NCBI GenBank assembly: GCA_016199025.1
Contig: JACQHM010000028.1
Coordinates: 1 to 13,875, forward strand
DNA length: 13,875 nucleotides
Direction of reading: 5' to 3'
From: Candidatus Methylomirabilota bacterium
GTDB lineage: Bacteria; Methylomirabilota; Methylomirabilia; Methylomirabilales; JACQHM01
The position numbers were made by a program, and so were the translations under genes. The notes below the pieces were generated by a model. That model did no database searches. It was not told the DNA's origin and saw only the letters and a list, made by a program, of their open reading frames with translations. This document shows, in pieces, positions 1 to 5,805 of this stretch (positions are counted from its first letter, which is position 1; the number at the start of each line of letters is the position of its first letter).

Positions 1-39
1 CCCTGAACGTAGCGCGTCTACCAGTTCCGCCACTTCGGC
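1..39 (-). tRNA. tRNA-Leu (anticodon CAG), 5' half, cut by window start
   Basis: Read on the minus strand, position 39 begins GCCGAAGTGGCGGAACTGGT, the typical 5' acceptor stem and D arm of a bacterial leucine tRNA. It continues through GACGCGC into an anticodon arm with loop TTCAGG, giving anticodon CAG. The variable arm, T arm and 3' acceptor strand lie beyond base 1. It is not tRNA-Sec: the acceptor and D arm match tRNA-Leu, and the anticodon is not UCA. A strong promoter lies just upstream (55-83). Confidence 0.88.
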
Positions 40-54
40 GTCGCCTGTACTCTC

Positions 55-83
55 TATTTAAGGCTTTCTTCGGCGAATGTCAA
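55..83 (-). promoter_or_regulatory. Sigma-70 promoter of tRNA-Leu
   Basis: On the minus strand, TTGACA (83-78) is followed after exactly 17 bp by TAAATA (60-55). Transcription would start near 48, leaving a leader of about 9 nt before the mature tRNA 5' end at 39. The -35 box is perfect and the -10 box near-consensus, as expected for a stable RNA gene. Confidence 0.8.
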
Positions 84-127
84 CCGGAAAGTTACTGGTT
101 CCCAACCGCTGAGCATGGGGGACGGGC

Positions 128-538
128 ATGGAATGGGAAGACGATGGGATGTGCTTCGTCTGAGGGAAGAAGAACGAGCTGGGGCTTCAGCTCGACTTCG
201 AACGGTTGGGGGACGGGGCGATCCAGACCGAGCTCGTCCCCTTGAAGCGGTTTCAGGGCTTTAAGGATATCGTCCATGGCGGGATCATCGCCACCGTCCT
301 GGACGAGATCATGGTGAATGTCGCCTACCTCCAAGGGACGTTGGCTGTGACCTCCAAGCTGGAGATCCGCCTAAGGAAACCGGCCAAGGTCGGGGAGAGG
401 CTCGTCTTCCAGGCAAAGGTCCAAAAGGAGAGCAGCAAGCTTTTAACGGTAACCTCGGAGGCCCGACAGGAAGACGGGGTCTTGATCGCCCAGGGGAAAG
501 CCCTTTTGATGAAGGTCGGGGAGCGGGAGGCAGGATGA
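128..538 (+). CDS. PaaI-type hotdog thioesterase with in-frame UGA, probable selenoprotein (CxxU)
   Basis: Predicted acyl-CoA thioesterase of the 4HBT/PaaI hotdog superfamily. HGG (H50-G52) followed by a DE pair (D59-E60) is the usual active-site region. The frame is open from 113 to the stop at 536-538 except for TGA at 161-163. Read through, the start at ATG 128 gives MEWEDDGMCFV-U-GKKN followed by GLQLDF. From my knowledge of the family this matches the conserved N-terminus DDxxCFVCGxxNPxGLxL, with the second Cys replaced by UGA (residue 12) and C9 kept, a CxxU motif. GGGGGA at 117-122 is a plausible ribosome site 5 nt before ATG 128. The only start after the TGA that leaves a long frame, TTG 206, has no ribosome site and would cut off the conserved N-terminus. 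The product would be 136 aa, normal for the family. It overlaps the next gene by ATGA. Alternatives are a nonsense mutation of a Cys codon (one base from TGC or TGT) or a sequence error. The SECIS-like hairpin at 164-199 favours selenocysteine. Confidence 0.72.
161..199 (+). promoter_or_regulatory. Candidate bacterial SECIS element directly after the in-frame UGA
   Basis: After TGA 161-163 come 11 unpaired or weakly paired nt (164-174). Then an upper stem of 7 bp, CGAGCTG (175-181) with CAGCTCG (188-194), closes a GGGCTT loop (182-187). G182 and T187 may form a wobble pair, leaving a GGCU tetraloop. A lower stem GAAG (169-172) with CTTC (196-199) stacks below an AA/A internal loop. As recalled from the literature, E. 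coli fdhF also has 11 nt between UGA and a short upper hairpin whose apical loop begins with GG. The fdhF bulged U in the stem is not seen here, but SelB recognition varies between phyla. Confidence 0.68.
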
Positions 539-1329
539 GACCGATCATCACCCTCCTGACCGATTTTGGCTCCTCCGATCCCTTCGTGGGAATCATGAAG
601 GGGGTCATCCTGGGGATCGCCCCCGAGGCCCGGATCGTGGACCTCTGCCACGGCATCCCCCCCTACGACCTGATCCAGGCCGGCTTCTTCCTGAAGATGT
701 CGTATCCATACTTTCCTGAAGGGAGCATCCACGTGGCCGTGGTCGATCCCGGCGTGGGCGGCCCCCGCCGCCCCATCCTCGTCTTCTGCGATGATCGGTA
801 CTTTATCGGCCCGGACAACGGCCTCTTCAGCTTCCTTTACACCGCTGGGAAGGTTCGGCAGGTGATCGAGATCACCGCTTCCGGCTACTTCCTCCCGAAG
901 GTGAGCTCTACCTTCCACGGGAGGGATCTCTTCGCCCCCGTGGCCGCCCGCCTCGCCAAGGGGGTCGAGTTTTGGAGCTTTGGCCAGCCCATCACCGATT
1001 ATCGGAGGCTGGAAATCCCTACCCCCAGGCTCCAAGGCCACCTCTTGCGGGGTGAGGTCCTCCATGTGGACCGCTTCGGGAACCTGATCACGAACATCCC
1101 AGAGGAAACGTTGACGGCACTGGTTGGAGAGGGGGGGGGAGAGGTCCGGGTCGAGATCGGTGGGCGGGAGATCATGGGCCTCTCAGCGTTCTACGCGGAG
1201 GTCGGGAAGGAGAAACTGGGGGCCTTGATCGGTAGCTCCGGCCACCTCGAGATCTTCATCAACCAGGGATCGGCCTCTGATCTCCTTCAGGCCAGGAGAG
1301 GACAGGAGGTCTTGGTGTGTCGTCTCTGA
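535..1329 (+). CDS. SAM hydroxide adenosyltransferase (SAM hydrolase, DUF62)
   Basis: Splits S-adenosyl-L-methionine with water into adenosine and L-methionine; probably cytoplasmic. The 264-aa length is normal for the family. Family blocks in order: LLTDFGSSDPFVGIMKG at 7-23, VVDPGVGGPRR at 69-79, DNGLFS near 94-99, FHGRD near 127-131 and VDRFGNLITNIP near 177-188. D71, R78 and H128 fit the Asp-Arg-His set described for archaeal members. No signal peptide is visible. The ATG overlaps the thioesterase stop as ATGA, with GGGAGG just upstream, so translational coupling is likely. The physiological role of these enzymes is not well settled; control of the SAM pool is one suggestion. The call is firm at family level. 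Confidence 0.93.
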   Translation: MRPIITLLTDFGSSDPFVGIMKGVILGIAPEARIVDLCHGIPPYDLIQAGFFLKMSYPYFPEGSIHVAVVDPGVGGPRRPILVFCDDRYFIGPDNGLFSFLYTAGKVRQVIEITASGYFLPKVSSTFHGRDLFAPVAARLAKGVEFWSFGQPITDYRRLEIPTPRLQGHLLRGEVLHVDRFGNLITNIPEETLTALVGEGGGEVRVEIGGREIMGLSAFYAEVGKEKLGALIGSSGHLEIFINQGSASDLLQARRGQEVLVCRL

Positions 1330-1655
1330 TAGCCAAAGGTGAGAATGTCGAAGGTGTGAGCGGGACCATGAAGGACCAGGAACAAGCCATGCGAGAGGGG
1401 AGGCCGGAGGCGAGCTTCGAGGCTCTGCTTCTGATGCTCAGTTCGACCACCCTCATCGCCCTCGGGGAAGCCCCTGATCCTTTGGGTGAGAAGAAGCAGG
1501 ACCTGGATCAGGCCCGTTGGGCCATTGACCTCTTGGGCCTTTTGAAGGGGAAAACCAGGGGGAACCTCACCTCCCAAGAGGAGGGCCTTCTCGATGACCT
1601 CCTCTACGATCTGAGGATGCGGTATTTAACGCGGGCGGGGGAGGTCAAGGCGTAA
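1317..1655 (+). CDS. DUF1844 family protein
   Basis: A 112-aa protein matching the DUF1844 pattern: FEALLLMLSSTTLIALGEAPDP (core near 41-62), then a charged helix with DLDQARWAIDLLGLLKGKT and NLTSQEEGLLDDLLYDLRMRYL at the C-terminus. Its function is unknown. It is soluble, with no signal peptide or membrane segment. The GTG start at 1317 is chosen because AGGAGGT (1304-1310) lies 6 nt upstream. This gives a 13-nt overlap with the SAM hydrolase gene and suggests coupled translation. An internal ATG at 1368 lacks an equally good ribosome site. It is the last gene of the three-gene cluster, which is followed by 312 bp of noncoding DNA. Confidence 0.85.
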   Translation: MSSLIAKGENVEGVSGTMKDQEQAMREGRPEASFEALLLMLSSTTLIALGEAPDPLGEKKQDLDQARWAIDLLGLLKGKTRGNLTSQEEGLLDDLLYDLRMRYLTRAGEVKA

Positions 1656-1720
1656 ACAAGCCGGTAGACGTTCAAGGCTGGCGGATCCACGCCGAGATCC
1701 GTTCCAGGTTGCAGCCCTCC

Positions 1721-1779
1721 CAACAGAAATCCCCCCACCCCCCCTTTGGAAAAGGGGGGCACAGGGGGATTTGCTCCTT
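1721..1779 (+). repeat. Palindromic C/G-rich dispersed repeat, copy 1
   Basis: Begins CAACAGAAATCCCCC. AAATCCCCCC (1727-1736) pairs with GGGGGATTT (1764-1772) and CCCCCCCTTT (1738-1747) pairs with AAAAGGGGGG (1750-1759), making a two-part long hairpin. It matches the reverse complement of 5599-5656 nearly base for base, including the CAACAG left flank and a CTCCTT right flank. It is therefore a repeat family and not a chance palindrome. Confidence 0.8.
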
Positions 1780-1897
1780 GACCAGGGATGAGGGGGCTCC
1801 GAAGATTGTTCCCGCCCCTTCGTCCGTTGGTCCCTCTAAGGCCCAAAGTCAGCGACGATAGCCTTCTCTCAATTTGTTTGGGTTCCCACCCAGTTCA

Positions 1898-1926
1898 TTG
1901 ACAAGTCCTTGAGGCTATGGTACCTT
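1898..1926 (+). promoter_or_regulatory. Probable sigma-70 promoter of the htrA-sigma-kinase operon
   Basis: A perfect TTGACA (1898-1903) is followed after 17 bp by a weak -10, TACCTT (1921-1926). The transcript leader would be about 35 nt. The stretch GAGGCTATGGTA just before and into the -10 box closely resembles GAGGCTGTGGTA in the aldolase promoter (5744-5755), which supports a real promoter. Confidence 0.5.
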
Positions 1927-1967
1927 TCAAATGCTCTCTCTCACCCTTGTAAACCGGAGGAAAGCAG

Positions 1968-3425
1968 ATGTCCAGGATGTTTCGTGCGAGCCCCTGTTCC
2001 GTTCTCCTCGTAGGGTTCCTCTTGTTGACCCAAACCCCCTCGGCCTTGGCAGCTAAGCTGAAGGAGGACGACGCCCTAGCCACCCTCCAGGCCATCCAGG
2101 AGGCCTTCGTCCAGGTGGCCGAGGCGGTGAAACCGACAGTTGTCAACATCAGCACCACCCAGAAGGTTCAGTTCCCCGGCCAGCGGATTCCGCCCTTCAT
2201 CCCGGAACCTTTCCGTGACTTCTTCGGCCCCGACTTCTTCGAGCGTTTCTTCGGCGACATCCCTCCCCGGGAGCTGGAGCGGCGGAGCTTAGGCTCCGGG
2301 GTTCTCGTGGAGAAGAGGGGGTACATCCTGACCAACAACCACGTGGTCGCCGAGGCCGAGGAGATCGAGGTCCAACTTTCCGACAAACGGAAGCTCAAGG
2401 GCAGGGTCATCGGGAGGGATGCCAAGACGGATCTGGCCGTGATCAAGATTGACGCCTCAGGGGATCTCCCGGTGGCGAGGCTTGGCGATTCAAGCCAGGT
2501 CAGGATTGGGGAGTGGGCCATCGCGATCGGCAACCCCTTCGGCCTCGACCAGACGGTGACGGTGGGGGTCATTTCGGCCACGGGCCGCTCCGACGTTGGG
2601 ATCGCCACCTACGAAGATTTCATCCAGACCGATGCCTCCATCAACCCGGGGAATTCGGGAGGGCCCCTCTTGAACATCAAAGGGGAGGTCATCGGGATCA
2701 ACACGGCCATCGTGGCCTCCGGTCAGGGGATCGGTTTCGCCATCCCCATCAACATGGCGCGGGAGATTATGGAGCGCCTCATCGTCGAGGGCCGGGTGGT
2801 CCGGGGGTGGCTCGGGATCAGCATCCAAGACTTGACGGATGAGCTGGCGGCCCAGTTCCACGTGAAGCCTGGCAGTGGAGTGCTCGTGGGGAACGTGATG
2901 CAGGAGAGCCCGGCTGAGCAGGGAGGGATAAGGGTTGGGGACATCATCCGGGAATACGACGGGACCAAGGTCGGTGAGGTCCGGCAACTGCAGAGGCTGG
3001 TGGCGGAGACCCCCGTGGGCAAGGTGGCCGCCGTCAAGGTCCTCCGGGATGGAAAAGAGCTGACCCTTTCCATCAAAACCGGTGAGATGCCTGCTGAGGA
3101 GGTGGCATCCTCCAGGGACCTGGGTGAGCGCTATGGGTTTGCCGTCCAGGAGTTGACGCCGGACCTCCGCGAACGGCTCCGGCTTCGGCCGGACATCGAA
3201 GGGGTCTTGGTCGCCTGGGTTGATCCGGGGGGTCCTGCCGCCCGGGTGGGCCTGAGAAGGAGCGATGTGATCGTCGAGGTGAACCGGGAGCAGGTCCGCA
3301 CCGTGGCAGAGTTTGAAGAGGCCGTCCGACGGGCGGGAGGAGTGGAGAGCCTCCTCCTCCTGGTCGTCCGGGAGCAGGTTTCCCGCTTCGTGGCCATCCC
3401 CCCTAAGGACGGGCGTCAGCGATAA
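1968..3425 (+). CDS. htrA: HtrA/Deg-family serine protease with two PDZ domains
   Basis: Do-type periplasmic protease and chaperone that degrades misfolded envelope proteins. The 485-aa product begins with a signal peptide (hydrophobic 11-22, likely cleaved after SALA near residue 28). The trypsin-like domain (about 45-265) shows the full triad: H125 in TNNHVV, D155 in KTDLAVIKI and S230 in GNSGGPL. PDZ1 lies at about 275-375 (carboxylate loop around WLGISI) and PDZ2 at about 390-478 (second copy around GVLVAWVDPGGPAA). The phenylalanine-rich stretch at 82-96 corresponds to the LA-loop region of Deg proteases. GGAGG (1956-1960) lies 7 nt before the ATG. The stop is 9 bp from the sigma factor gene, so co-transcription is likely. 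The family is certain; DegP versus DegQ or DegS is not decided, although two PDZ domains argue against DegS. Confidence 0.96.
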   Translation: MSRMFRASPCSVLLVGFLLLTQTPSALAAKLKEDDALATLQAIQEAFVQVAEAVKPTVVNISTTQKVQFPGQRIPPFIPEPFRDFFGPDFFERFFGDIPPRELERRSLGSGVLVEKRGYILTNNHVVAEAEEIEVQLSDKRKLKGRVIGRDAKTDLAVIKIDASGDLPVARLGDSSQVRIGEWAIAIGNPFGLDQTVTVGVISATGRSDVGIATYEDFIQTDASINPGNSGGPLLNIKGEVIGINTAIVASGQGIGFAIPINMAREIMERLIVEGRVVRGWLGISIQDLTDELAAQFHVKPGSGVLVGNVMQESPAEQGGIRVGDIIREYDGTKVGEVRQLQRLVAETPVGKVAAVKVLRDGKELTLSIKTGEMPAEEVASSRDLGERYGFAVQELTPDLRERLRLRPDIEGVLVAWVDPGGPAARVGLRRSDVIVEVNREQVRTVAEFEEAVRRAGGVESLLLLVVREQVSRFVAIPPKDGRQR

Positions 3426-3434
3426 GGGAGTTCA

Positions 3435-4289
3435 ATGCCGAAACGAAGGGCTTATCGTGAAGGGATCCCTGATGACGCCTTGGCGTTCTACCTGAAGGGG
3501 ATCGTCCAGATTCCTCTCCTGGACAAGGAGGAGGAGCTCAAGCTCGGCGCGGCGATCCAGCGGGGGGAGGAGAGGGCCTTCAAGAAGCTGGTCGAGGCCA
3601 ACCTTCGCTTTGTGGTCAAGGTGGCCATGCGGTATCAGGGGTGTGGCCTCTCTTTGGCTGACTTGATCAACGAAGGGAATCTCGGGCTCCTGGAGGCGGC
3701 AAGGCGGTACTCTCCCGAGCACAACGTGAAGTTCATCACGTACGCCGTCTGGTGGATCCGGCAGGCCATCATGCAGGCCTTGGCGCGGAACGGAAGCCCC
3801 GTCCGTTTCCCCTTGAGGAAGATCCGGCAGGCCTCCCGGTTCAAGGAGCTGAGGGCCGACTTGACCCAGACCCTCCAGGCCGAGCCGACCGGTCAAGAGC
3901 TGGCCGAAGAGCTGCACTTGAGCCTTGAGGAGGTGGATGAGCTCCTGGGAAGGAGCGCCTGGCCCAGCTCCTTAAGCGACGATGCCCGGGAGCAGGAGCG
4001 GCTCAGTCTGGAGCTTTACAAGGATCAACTGCTCCCCCCGGAGGAGGCCGAACTCATCGGGAAGTTCTTCCGGGAGGAGGTGGACCGGATGCTCCGACAC
4101 CTGACTCCTCGGGAACGGCAGGTGATCGAGCTTCGTTTCGGCTTGGGCGGTCAAGGGCCCCTCACTTTGGAGGAAGTGGGGAAGCGTCTCAACCTTTCCC
4201 GGGAGCGGGTCCGGCAGATCGAGGGGCGGGCCAAACAGAGGCTCAAGCTGTTGGCCAGGGTGAGGCATTTAAGGGACTATTTGAACTGA
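3435..4289 (+). CDS. Sigma-70 family RNA polymerase sigma factor (group 2-like)
   Basis: A 284-aa sigma factor that directs RNA polymerase to a promoter set. Region 1.1 is absent. Region 1.2 is at 14-45 (AFYLKGIVQIPLLDKEEE) and region 2 at 48-118, including DLINEGNLGLLEAARRY and YAVWWIRQAIMQAL (2.3-2.4). Region 3 is at about 125-185 and region 4 at about 222-284, with LTPRERQVIELRFGL and the helix-turn-helix TLEEVGKRLNLSRERVRQIE. Regions 2.4 and 4.2 are close to the housekeeping type, so it should read -10/-35 promoters; this is not an ECF factor. AAGGGAG lies 4 nt before the ATG. It sits between htrA and a sensor kinase, which suggests a stress or stationary-phase role. It may instead be one of the small primary-like sigma factors; the window does not settle this. 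Confidence 0.93.
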   Translation: MPKRRAYREGIPDDALAFYLKGIVQIPLLDKEEELKLGAAIQRGEERAFKKLVEANLRFVVKVAMRYQGCGLSLADLINEGNLGLLEAARRYSPEHNVKFITYAVWWIRQAIMQALARNGSPVRFPLRKIRQASRFKELRADLTQTLQAEPTGQELAEELHLSLEEVDELLGRSAWPSSLSDDAREQERLSLELYKDQLLPPEEAELIGKFFREEVDRMLRHLTPRERQVIELRFGLGGQGPLTLEEVGKRLNLSRERVRQIEGRAKQRLKLLARVRHLRDYLN

Positions 4290-4299
4290 CGAGCTGGAT

Positions 4300-5505
4300 G
4301 TGACGGGGAAGCAGCAGAGAAAGGATGCGACTGTCCTCATCGTGGATGATGCAGCCAGGGACCGGGAACTTCTCCGGGAGCTCTTGGAAAAGGAGGGCTA
4401 CTTGGTCCTGGAGGCTGAGAGCGGAGAAGAGGCCCTACGGCTGGCGATGGAGGCTTCCCCCGACCTCATCCTCTTAGACGTGATGATGCCCGGGCTGGAT
4501 GGCTATGAGGTCTGCCGACGGCTCCGGGGGGAGCCTCGCACCCGTTTCATCCCTGTGGTGATGGTCACGGCCCATGGGGATTTCGAGCATCGGCTCCTCG
4601 GGATCGAGTCAGGGGCTGATGAATTCCTCTTGAAGCCGGTCAACCTCTTGGAGCTCACTGCCCGGGTGAGATCCCTTCTTAAGCTCAGGGCCTACCATGA
4701 TGACCTGGAGGAGAGCCATCGAAGGCTAAAAGAGTCGGAGGAACTCCGGGAAAAACTGACCTCCCTCATCATCCACGACTTAAACAGTCCCTTAAGCGCC
4801 ATCCTTTTTAACCTAAGCGCTGTCCTGGCCGATCCCGAGGGGAAGCTCGGTGATCGAGAGAAGACCTTACTCAAGAGGGCCCTGCGGAGTGGGGAACAGC
4901 TCGCCCAGATGGTCAGGAACCTCCTGGACATCAGCCGGATGGAAGAAGGAAAGCTCCTTTTGACCAAGGAGCCGCTCCAGGTTGCTGATCTGATCAGGGA
5001 GAGCCTGGCAGCGGGAAAGGAGCAGGCTAAGGGGCGGGGGATCCTCCTCGACACCCATCTCCCACCGGATCTCCCCTCGGTCCCAGGAGATCGAGAGTTG
5101 TTGGGCCGCGTGCTCTCCAACCTCCTCTGGAATGCCCTGGCTTACACCTCCCAGGGGGGCTCCATCCGCGTCACCGCCCGACCTGTCCGCCGTTCCATGA
5201 TTGGTGTTCGACATCAAGACGTCGCAGACCCGCCCCCCGATGATGAATTTTTGGAGATCAGCGTACAGGATACAGGGGTGGGCATCCCGGAAGCCTATCG
5301 AGAGAAGATCTTTGAGAAGTTTGCCCAGATTGGCGTCCGCGTTGACCAGGGGCGTCGTGGCACGGGTCTAGGCCTCACTTTCTGCAAGCTGGCGGTGGAG
5401 GCCCACGGCGGAAGGATCTGGGTCGAGAGTCAAGAAGGGAGGGGAAGCACCTTTATCTTTACCCTTCCTTTGACGGATGTTGCTCGGGCATCGAGGGCCT
5501 CCTGA
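4300..5505 (+). CDS. Receiver-histidine kinase fusion protein
   Basis: A 401-aa soluble two-component protein with an N-terminal receiver and a C-terminal kinase. The receiver spans about 10-128 with acid pair D16-D17, phosphoacceptor D60 in LILLDVMMPG, T90 and K112 in LLKP. A short coiled linker (about 130-155) leads into HisKA with H159 in IIHDLNSPLS. The ATPase domain (about 262-392) has N-box NLLWNALAYT, G1 box DTGVGIP and G2 box GTGLGLTFCK, so it should be active. No membrane segment is seen; the input is probably phosphorylation of its receiver or a partner protein. GTG 4300 is used because the overlapping ATG at 4298 runs straight into TGA. The ribosome site is weak, but the gene lies 10 bp after the sigma gene, which fits coupling. 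No cognate output regulator lies next to it. Confidence 0.93.
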   Translation: MTGKQQRKDATVLIVDDAARDRELLRELLEKEGYLVLEAESGEEALRLAMEASPDLILLDVMMPGLDGYEVCRRLRGEPRTRFIPVVMVTAHGDFEHRLLGIESGADEFLLKPVNLLELTARVRSLLKLRAYHDDLEESHRRLKESEELREKLTSLIIHDLNSPLSAILFNLSAVLADPEGKLGDREKTLLKRALRSGEQLAQMVRNLLDISRMEEGKLLLTKEPLQVADLIRESLAAGKEQAKGRGILLDTHLPPDLPSVPGDRELLGRVLSNLLWNALAYTSQGGSIRVTARPVRRSMIGVRHQDVADPPPDDEFLEISVQDTGVGIPEAYREKIFEKFAQIGVRVDQGRRGTGLGLTFCKLAVEAHGGRIWVESQEGRGSTFIFTLPLTDVARASRAS

Positions 5506-5598
5506 TCAACAGGAGGAGCACGGTAGCCTCTTATCGCCCTTCGCGTCGATCCTGCCTTTTTTGTCCTGCCAGCTCAGCGTCTTAGGCCGCAGGTTCTA

Positions 5599-5656
5599 AA
5601 AGGAGAAAATCCCCCCTTCCCCCCTTTCCAAAGGGGGGGTAGGGGGATTTCTGTTG
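5599..5656 (-). repeat. Palindromic C/G-rich dispersed repeat, copy 2 (inverted relative to copy 1)
   Basis: Its reverse complement starts CAACAGAAATCCCCC and follows 1721-1779 with only a few substitutions and a small indel in the G-tracts. The inner arms CCCCCTTT and AAAGGGGG and the outer arms AAATCCCCC and GGGGGATTT are both kept. Like copy 1, it lies a little way upstream of an operon promoter. Confidence 0.8.
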
Positions 5657-5683
5657 AGCCTTGGCGCCTTATGAAGGCCTCAA
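5654..5683. other. Bulged inverted repeat next to repeat copy 2
   Basis: TTGAGCCTT (5654-5662) pairs with AAGG-C-CTCAA (5674-5683), 9 bp with one bulged C, around an 11-nt loop containing GGCGCC. No T-run follows, so an intrinsic terminator is unlikely. It could be part of the repeat's flank or an mRNA-end structure. Confidence 0.4.
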
Positions 5684-5730
5684 TAGGGGACCGCTGTCTT
5701 ATCTCAAATGTTGCAATCGGCCCTTTTCCC

Positions 5731-5759
5731 TGGTGACCTCTTAGAGGCTGTGGTATACT
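5731..5759 (+). promoter_or_regulatory. Probable promoter of the aldolase-pcm transcript
   Basis: A good -10 box TATACT (5754-5759) lies 16-17 bp after a poor -35 (TGGTGA at 5731, or GGTGAC at 5732). The GAGGCTGTGG in front of the -10 is shared with the htrA promoter. Transcription would start near 5766, after the in-frame ATG 5761, which helps rule out that ATG as the start codon. Confidence 0.55.
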
Positions 5760-5805
5760 CATGCCTAAACGTTTTAAAAACCGAAGGTTTTTGAGGAGGG
5801 ATGCG

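Larger units (their letters stand above)
1656..1967. other. Noncoding region between the thioesterase operon and htrA
   Basis: No frame here looks like a gene. It holds a C/G-rich palindromic repeat (1721-1779), about 120 bp in which I recognise nothing, and a promoter and ribosome site for htrA near the right end (1898-1960). No hairpin followed by a T-run marks the end of the upstream operon; the palindrome could act as one, but this is unproven. Confidence 0.6.
5506..5805. other. Noncoding region between the kinase and aldolase genes
   Basis: No convincing gene. It contains an inverted copy of the palindromic repeat (5599-5656), a bulged hairpin beside it (5654-5683) and the aldolase promoter (5731-5759) with its leader. 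A CCTTTTTTG tract near 5556-5564 follows no strong stem, so I do not call a terminator there. Confidence 0.6.

Noticed and set aside
1..39. tRNA-Sec at the left edge, which would fit the selenoprotein
   Set aside because: The acceptor and D-arm sequence and the CAG anticodon are those of tRNA-Leu.
161..163. Genome-wide reassignment of UGA to an amino acid
   Set aside because: UGA ends the SAM hydrolase, sigma factor, kinase, Pcm, diguanylate cyclase and DUF104 genes at sensible positions, so only context-dependent recoding is plausible.
206..538. Thioesterase starting at TTG 206 (110 aa)
   Set aside because: No ribosome site lies before TTG 206. It drops a conserved N-terminus that is clearly encoded upstream in the same frame, interrupted only by TGA 161-163.
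325..1065. Minus-strand open frame of 246 codons
   Set aside because: It lies opposite the well-supported thioesterase and SAM hydrolase genes, has no recognisable domain, and is explained by GC-rich codon structure.
1721..1779. Rho-independent terminator
   Set aside because: A strong hairpin, but no T-run follows on either strand, and it matches a dispersed repeat.
5761..5805. N-terminal extension of the aldolase from ATG 5761
   Set aside because: It begins 2 nt after the -10 box, before the expected transcript start, while ATG 5806 has a strong ribosome site.
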